A stretch of DNA of 9,912 nucleotides, taken from Planctomycetota bacterium (GTDB lineage Bacteria; Planctomycetota; B129-G9). The notes beneath the pieces were generated by a model, which did not search any database, had not been told where the DNA came from, and was given only the letters and a program-made list of their open reading frames with translations. Below, piece after piece: positions 5,706 through 9,912 of the stretch (position 1 is its first letter; every line of letters begins with the position of its first letter). The position numbers and the translations under genes were made by a program. Location: positions 1-9,912 of the forward strand of contig QNCA01000027.1 of the NCBI GenBank assembly GCA_003644325.1, given 5' to 3'.

Positions 5706-6187
5706 GCGATTTGCGTGTGGGTATCGGCTATGACATTCATCGGCTGGTCAAGGGGCGGGAACTCCGGCTGGGGGGTGTCAGATTGGACTACACCAAAGGC
5801 TTGCTGGGCTACTCGGACGGCGACGTGCTGCTGCACGCGATATGCGACGCATTGCTCGGCGCATCGGGGCTCGGCGACATCGGCGGACACTTCCCCGACA
5901 CCGACCCGGCATACAAGGGGATAGCGAGCATCGAATTGCTCAGGCACGTCGTGAAACTGCTGCACGAAAGCGGCTTTGAAGTTGTCAACATAGACGCCAA
6001 CGTCATAACCGAAACCCCAAAGATAGGCGCGCACATCAGCGATATGAAGGAAGTCATCGGGGCCGCGACAGGGATACCGGCTGAGAGGATAAACGTCAAG
6101 GGCAGGACCAACGAGGGTCTCGGTCCTGTCGGCCGCGGCGAGGCCATTGCCGCACAGGCGGTGACAATCGTTAAACAGAGGGCCTGA
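5702..6187 (+). CDS. ispF: 2-C-methyl-D-erythritol 2,4-cyclodiphosphate synthase
   Basis: IspF cyclises CDP-methylerythritol 2-phosphate to MEcPP, releasing CMP, in the MEP pathway for isoprenoids. The 161-residue length is typical. The metal ligands D11 and H13 (GYDIHR) and H45 (SDGDVLLHAICDAL) are present, followed by GDIGGHFPDTDP, the ETPKIG segment and KGRTNEGLGPVGRGEAIAAQA near the C-terminus. In that last motif Arg replaces the first Thr of the E. coli KATTTE form; basic residues at that position occur in other IspF branches. It is a single-domain protein, not an IspDF fusion, and ispD is not in the window. The ATG overlaps the nnrD stop (ATGA). The downstream gene starts 5 nt after its stop. 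Confidence 0.97.
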   Translation: MSDLRVGIGYDIHRLVKGRELRLGGVRLDYTKGLLGYSDGDVLLHAICDALLGASGLGDIGGHFPDTDPAYKGIASIELLRHVVKLLHESGFEVVNIDANVITETPKIGAHISDMKEVIGAATGIPAERINVKGRTNEGLGPVGRGEAIAAQAVTIVKQRA

Positions 6188-6192
6188 AAATC

Positions 6193-7644
6193 ATGCGCAC
6201 CCGCTTTGTCCTGCACGGCGCATTCCTTTTGTCGATTCTCGCCCTGGTGACGGCGTCCGGCTGCGAGAGCCTGCGGCGGCGCATGAAACACGAACAACCC
6301 CCGTTGGTCCTGAACATTGAGGAGAAAATAAGACTGACGCGGGAGGCCGCCGCCGCGTTCGAGAATGCCGCCGGAGGGCTCTACCCCGACAGCGACGTGC
6401 AACGGTACGTGCGGGAAGTAGCCGCAAAGGTCGTCGCCGCCATTCCGGAACATCATCCCCGTGAGTATCCTTTCACGTTCCGTGTCCTGGACACGGGAAT
6501 AGTCAATGCCTTCGCGCTGCCCGGCGGCTACGTCTACGTCACGCGCGGCCTGCTGGGAAAGATGCGCAGTGAAGATGAACTTGCCGCCGTCCTGGCTAAT
6601 CAGATAGCGCACGTCACGATGAATCATTACGAGGCACGCTTCGGCGAGGTGCTTCTGGTCAATCTGGGTTTCGGCGTTCCGTTCGCCGCCGAGATGATTT
6701 CGGGGAAGTTTGAAAGCCCCGTCTACCTGCCGGATTCTACCGCAGCAGCGATAAATTTGAAGAGGTTCAGGTTTACCCGCCGGGCGGAGGCGGAGGCGGC
6801 CAAAACGGCCGCGCAATACATCGCCCGGACCGGCGCGTACGATCCCCGCGCCGTGATCGACGTGCTGGAAATGCTCGATGCGCTGCCGCCCGTGCGCGAT
6901 TCCGCGCTACCGGCGTGGCATAGGACGCATCCCGCGCCGCCTGAACGCAGGCAAGATATCACCACTCTGCTTGAGCGGAAGTATCCCGAGTTTCTCACGG
7001 GCGGGAAACGCTTCGCCGAGATCGGCCCCGCTCTGAGAAAGATGCGCAAGGCGCAAAAAACGCACATTCGCTCGTTTGAAGAGGCGGAATTCCAGAGAGA
7101 CATGGGAATCAGGATGCTTGCCTGCGGCTTTCCGAAGAACGGTCGTACCAGGCTGGAAACTGCGTTGGCGCGCTACGGGAAGGCGATTGCAGGGGCGCGC
7201 GACAGCGGCGTCGAGGTCGCCGCATACTACACCGGCAGGGCGCTGGCATATCGGGGCCTCTTCGTCGCGACGGGCGATGAATCTTTTCGTAAGAAGGCGC
7301 GGGCCGATTTCGACGACGCCAGGCGCATAGACCCTCAAAACTTCCCGGCAAGACTTTTCCGTGGATACTACTTCCTCAAGGTGGATGGTTTTTACGGAAG
7401 GGCCGAAGATGAATTGCTGGAGGCCGTGCGGTTGAATCCCGGCGAAAAGTACCGGGGCCTGCCGTATCTTTGTCTCGCGGAATTGTACGACACGCCGGAG
7501 AACGAAGGGCGGGACAGGGAAAAGGCGGCGCACAATTATGAAATGTGCCTCGCGATGGAGCCTCTGGGCGGCCACGCGCCGCGCGTCATGAAGCGTCTGC
7601 GCGAGTTGAAGCCGCATTCGGCGGTCCTCGCGCTGTTCAGATGA
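6193..7644 (+). CDS. M48-family lipoprotein with TPR-like tail, catalytic motif lost (pseudoprotease)
   Basis: This is a 483-residue exported protein. A hydrophobic signal (about 8-21) ends in ASGC with C24 as the likely lipidated cysteine. Residues about 45-260 match BepA/YfgC-type M48 metallopeptidases: NAFALPGGYVYVTRGLL (105-121), the active-site helix region, FTRRAEAEA, AYDPRAVIDVLEML (215-228), and RTHPAPPERRQDI. The zinc motif HExxH, expected in AAVLxHEIxHV, reads N136-Q137-I-A-H140, so the first His ligand and the catalytic Glu are replaced. In the third-ligand motif ExxAD, E199 remains but the Asp is A203. Peptidase activity is therefore unlikely. Residues about 335-470 look like TPR helices (ARADFDDARRIDP; AEDELLEAVRLNP). 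An inferred role is a periplasmic scaffold or chaperone in envelope assembly. It is the last gene of the miaB operon, and no strong Shine-Dalgarno sequence is visible. Confidence 0.82.
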   Translation: MRTRFVLHGAFLLSILALVTASGCESLRRRMKHEQPPLVLNIEEKIRLTREAAAAFENAAGGLYPDSDVQRYVREVAAKVVAAIPEHHPREYPFTFRVLDTGIVNAFALPGGYVYVTRGLLGKMRSEDELAAVLANQIAHVTMNHYEARFGEVLLVNLGFGVPFAAEMISGKFESPVYLPDSTAAAINLKRFRFTRRAEAEAAKTAAQYIARTGAYDPRAVIDVLEMLDALPPVRDSALPAWHRTHPAPPERRQDITTLLERKYPEFLTGGKRFAEIGPALRKMRKAQKTHIRSFEEAEFQRDMGIRMLACGFPKNGRTRLETALARYGKAIAGARDSGVEVAAYYTGRALAYRGLFVATGDESFRKKARADFDDARRIDPQNFPARLFRGYYFLKVDGFYGRAEDELLEAVRLNPGEKYRGLPYLCLAELYDTPENEGRDREKAAHNYEMCLAMEPLGGHAPRVMKRLRELKPHSAVLALFR

Positions 7645-7734
7645 CACGGCAAGGGATACTGCGGAAAGCGGCGATTTTTACAGGAAGGCGGCAGTCACCA
7701 ATCCCCCTGCGCATTCCCGCTCTACGCCTCTGCG

Positions 7735-7763
7735 TTGCGCCGTCAACATTGTGCCGGTATAAT
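7735..7763 (+). promoter_or_regulatory. Promoter of the flippase-glycosyltransferase unit
   Basis: A perfect -10 TATAAT (7758-7763) follows TTGCGC (7735-7740; only 3 of 6 matches) after a 17-nt spacer. Transcription would start near 7770, about 37 nt before the ATG at 7807. The 162-nt gap after the M48-like gene shows no convincing terminator: GATTTTTAC at about 7673-7681 is not preceded by a stable stem. Confidence 0.55.
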
Positions 7764-7806
7764 TCCCGCCTCTAACAATCGCTAAGCCGCCTCGGACACG
7801 AAGGGT

Positions 7807-9060
7807 ATGCCCGCAAACGACAAAATTCTCAAGCATGCAATAATAGTAGCGCTTCCCCAGGTCTTTCACCTTGCTTTCAAGGTGCTCATGGTCAATGTGC
7901 TTCCGGGGGACTACTCCAGGCTGGAAGCGTTTATCGCGGCGCTGGCGATAGTCGCCACGCCACTGAGCGCGCTGACCGCGTGGGCGTCCTACCGTACATC
8001 CCGCCTGGTTGTGGCGGGCGATGCCGCCGCAGTCGGCAGATTTACACTCTCGAGCGTCCGCACTTTTGCTTTTGTGGGTTTGGGCGCCGGGTTAGCCTCG
8101 CTTGCATTGGGTTTAATCTTTCGGGGTTCGCCGGCGCCGGGCAATCCGGTTCTGTCGGAAATCTTCGCCGCCTGCGTTGTCTTCGTGGTTCTGTCGCCCG
8201 TTCTCAACGGACTGCTTCAGGGCAGGCAGCGCTATGGCGGTCTGGCGCTGTATATCCTTGCCTTCGCGGTCGCCAAGGTGACCCTGGGCGGCGTCTTCGC
8301 CGCGGCCGGATTGGGCGTCAACGGCGGCGCTCTGGCAATACTCGGCGCTTACGTCATCAGCGTGACTGCGGCGGTCCTGCTGTTGAGCGCGCCCGTGCGC
8401 GGTGTGTCGGGGCCTTTTTCTCCTTCCGCGGTTCGTCTCCCCGCCCCGCGCTCCGCACAGGTGGGTTATCTCGGCCTCTCGGCGGTCGCGCTCAGCGCGA
8501 TGTCCATACTCTTCTTTTCCGACGTGGTCATTCTGCGGAATATGATGCACACCGACGGGGTTGACAGTTTTGCCGCCGCCAAGATAGTCGGCAATATATT
8601 CATATACGCCCCTATTCCCATCATAGCCTCGATGTTTCCCAAGGTCACGGAGCGGCATTACAGCGGCGAGACCACCTTTTTCCTGCTCTGGAAGGGTCTG
8701 GGCCTCTCCGCGGCGATCTGTGCATTGGGGCTTGTCGCGTGGTGGTTCCTGGCTCCGACGTTGGGAGATTGGGGGCTTGGCGGCCGGCACTACGAGAATG
8801 TGGGAGTCATGTCCAGGGTGTACTGCCTTGCCATAGCGCCCTATGCACTGGCCAACGTGCTTGTGCAGTTCTCGGTTGCGCGCGGGCGGTGGCGTTTTCT
8901 CGCAGTGATAATACCCGGGGCCGTTGTTCATGTCGTGCTTGTTTTCTTGTTCGCGGCGAACCTGTGGAGCCTCATCACTGCCGTCGGAATTTTTGGATGC
9001 GTCGTTTTCACGCTTGTTCTTTTGGTCGTACTATCGGATAGAAAATTTGCCCGCGGATAG
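7807..9060 (+). CDS. Polysaccharide flippase-like integral membrane protein (MOP superfamily)
   Basis: The 417-residue product is dominated by about 12 hydrophobic segments (roughly 10-30, 40-60, 84-106, 116-136, 146-166, 171-192, 219-239, 257-276, 292-315, 336-357, 363-384, 386-408) joined by short polar loops. Length and layout fit the MOP exporter superfamily (Wzx/RfbX and relatives), which flips lipid-linked glycans across the inner membrane. No short diagnostic motif makes the family certain; SVARGRWRFL before TM11 and the LLQGRQRYGGLALY loop between TM4 and TM5 resemble flippase loops. The ATG at 7807 is forced by an in-frame TAA at 7783. Its AAGGG Shine-Dalgarno sequence is unusually close, 1 nt away. 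Its end overlaps the following glycosyltransferase reading frame, which supports a role in glycan export. Substrate unknown. Confidence 0.72.
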   Translation: MPANDKILKHAIIVALPQVFHLAFKVLMVNVLPGDYSRLEAFIAALAIVATPLSALTAWASYRTSRLVVAGDAAAVGRFTLSSVRTFAFVGLGAGLASLALGLIFRGSPAPGNPVLSEIFAACVVFVVLSPVLNGLLQGRQRYGGLALYILAFAVAKVTLGGVFAAAGLGVNGGALAILGAYVISVTAAVLLLSAPVRGVSGPFSPSAVRLPAPRSAQVGYLGLSAVALSAMSILFFSDVVILRNMMHTDGVDSFAAAKIVGNIFIYAPIPIIASMFPKVTERHYSGETTFFLLWKGLGLSAAICALGLVAWWFLAPTLGDWGLGGRHYENVGVMSRVYCLAIAPYALANVLVQFSVARGRWRFLAVIIPGAVVHVVLVFLFAANLWSLITAVGIFGCVVFTLVLLVVLSDRKFARG

Positions 9061-9912
9061 CAAAAAGATACCCGGGTTGTTGTCGATAGTCGTGCCCGCA
9101 TACAACGAGGCAGGCGCGATCGCCGGTAACGTCGCCTCCATATCGCGTGCCGCGGAGCAGGTCGCGGAGGACTTTGAGATAATCGTCTCCGACGATGGCA
9201 GCACGGACGGCACGTACCGGGCGGCATGCGAGATTGCACGGTCGAATCCTCGCGTCCGCGTCGTCCGAACGCGGCCCAACGCCGGCAAGGGCTGGGCGCT
9301 CAAGAAGGGCGCCGGCGTCGCGAGGGGAGAATATATCGGGTTCCTCGACGCGGACCTCGATTTACACGCCGAGCAATTCGGGACCCTCTACGACGTCATG
9401 CGCGTCACCGGAGCCGACGCGGTCATCGGCTCCAAGCGTCATCCCCGTTCGAAAGTCGAGTATCCGTTTCTGCGCAGAGTCATCAGTTTTACTTACTATG
9501 CGCTTATCAGAATTCTCTTCGGCCTGGGGCTTACCGACTCGCAGACCGGCATCAAGTTGTTCAGGCGCGAACCATTGCTCGCCGCCCTGCCTCAACTTGT
9601 CGTCAAACGCTTCGCGTTCGACATCGAATTGCTGCTCAATTTGCATCGACTCGGTTGCAGGATAGCGGAAGCGCCGGTGACGATACGCTTCGCCCGGCCG
9701 CTCAGCCGCATTGCCCCGGGCGAGTACTTTTTAACGTTGCGCGACACCCTCGCCGTTTTTTACCGGCTGCGCGTCCTGAAATTCTACGACCGTCCGCGGC
9801 TCATGGCCGAAGAATGCCCGCCCGCCTCCATCATTATCGCCGCATCGGAAGTCTCGCCGCGTCTGCTGCAATGCCTCGAATGCTGCATGAACCAGGATTA
9901 CCCCGACTTCGA
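9047..9912 (+). CDS. Family 2 glycosyltransferase, apparently with a second GT2 domain (3' end outside window)
   Basis: Residues about 11-250 form a complete GT-A domain. Visible are LSIVVPAYNEAG (12-23), the nucleotide-binding IIVSDDGSTDGT (45-56), NAGKGWALKKGA (78-89), the DxD-type FLDADLDL (99-106), IGSKRHPRS, and TDSQTGIKLFRREPL (163-177). NAGKG and TDSQTGIKLF place it near the dolichyl/polyprenyl-phosphate sugar transferases, so the acceptor may be a lipid phosphate. From about 257 the frame continues without a stop into PPASIIIAASEVSP and CLECCMNQDYPDF, which resembles the first strand and helix of another GT2 domain, suggesting a tandem protein. No ATG or GTG fits. TTG at 9047 (giving MPADSKKIPG) is preferred and overlaps the flippase by 14 nt; TTG at 9077 or 9080 is possible. 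It is probably co-transcribed with the flippase. Confidence 0.85.
   Translation, partial: MPADSKKIPGLLSIVVPAYNEAGAIAGNVASISRAAEQVAEDFEIIVSDDGSTDGTYRAACEIARSNPRVRVVRTRPNAGKGWALKKGAGVARGEYIGFLDADLDLHAEQFGTLYDVMRVTGADAVIGSKRHPRSKVEYPFLRRVISFTYYALIRILFGLGLTDSQTGIKLFRREPLLAALPQLVVKRFAFDIELLLNLHRLGCRIAEAPVTIRFARPLSRIAPGEYFLTLRDTLAVFYRLRVLKFYDRPRLMAEECPPASIIIAASEVSPRLLQCLECCMNQDYPDF

Noticed and set aside
5809..6816. Open frame (335 codons) on the minus strand spanning ispF and the M48-like gene
   Set aside because: It crosses two real genes in antisense and shows no family signature.
7690..7706. GCAGTCACCAATCC as a fourth hairpin-repeat copy
   Set aside because: Only GTCACCAAT (9 nt) matches; there is no stem and no TCGTAGATT word, so chance is the better explanation.
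7980..8564. Arg/Gly-rich open frame (194 codons) inside the flippase gene
   Set aside because: Its composition (RGR, GRR runs) is the usual alternate-frame product of GC-rich DNA. The overlapping frame has 12 regular membrane segments.

Overview
This window comes from a GC-rich bacterial chromosome. The organism is probably a Gram-negative, diderm, uncultured-type bacterium. Evidence for that is a lipoprotein signal on an M48-like protein, MEP-pathway isoprenoid synthesis (ispF) and a polysaccharide flippase/glycosyltransferase pair. The HisRS is the LRYDLT type found in Bacteroidetes, alphaproteobacteria and eukaryotes, not the LRPEGT type of E. coli. The phylum cannot be fixed from the sequence alone. 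There are no rRNA or tRNA genes, no CRISPR array and no intact transposase.

Layout. Positions 1-524 (minus) hold the start of a response regulator whose 3' end lies outside the window. Positions 525-1028 are non-coding. They contain a 169-bp MITE-like element bounded by perfect 24-bp inverted repeats, with one copy of a second, hairpin-centred repeat nested inside. Positions 1029-2372 (minus) are hisS. The 317-bp divergent region 2373-2689 carries back-to-back promoters for hisS and miaB, a second full copy of the hairpin repeat and a degenerate third copy.

Positions 2690-7644 (plus) form a compact five-gene cluster: miaB, larB, nnrD, ispF and an M48-like lipoprotein. Stops and starts abut or overlap (0 nt, 50-nt overlap, 4-nt overlap, 5-nt gap), so this is almost certainly one operon. 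It combines tRNA modification, the first step of nickel-pincer cofactor synthesis, NAD(P)HX repair, isoprenoid synthesis and an envelope protein. The M48-like protein keeps the fold signatures of the family but has lost the catalytic HExxH pair, so it looks like a pseudoprotease.

From 7735 a new transcription unit begins with a perfect TATAAT box. It encodes a 12-segment flippase-like protein and a family 2 glycosyltransferase that appears to carry a second GT2 domain running off the window edge. This suggests export and assembly of a surface glycan.

Most of the window is ordinary housekeeping content. The parts most worth a second look are the nested repeats (584-752 and 2457-2570), the inactivated M48 protein (6193-7644), the larB/nnrD pairing and the tandem GT2 protein. 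I found no clear new defence or mobile system.
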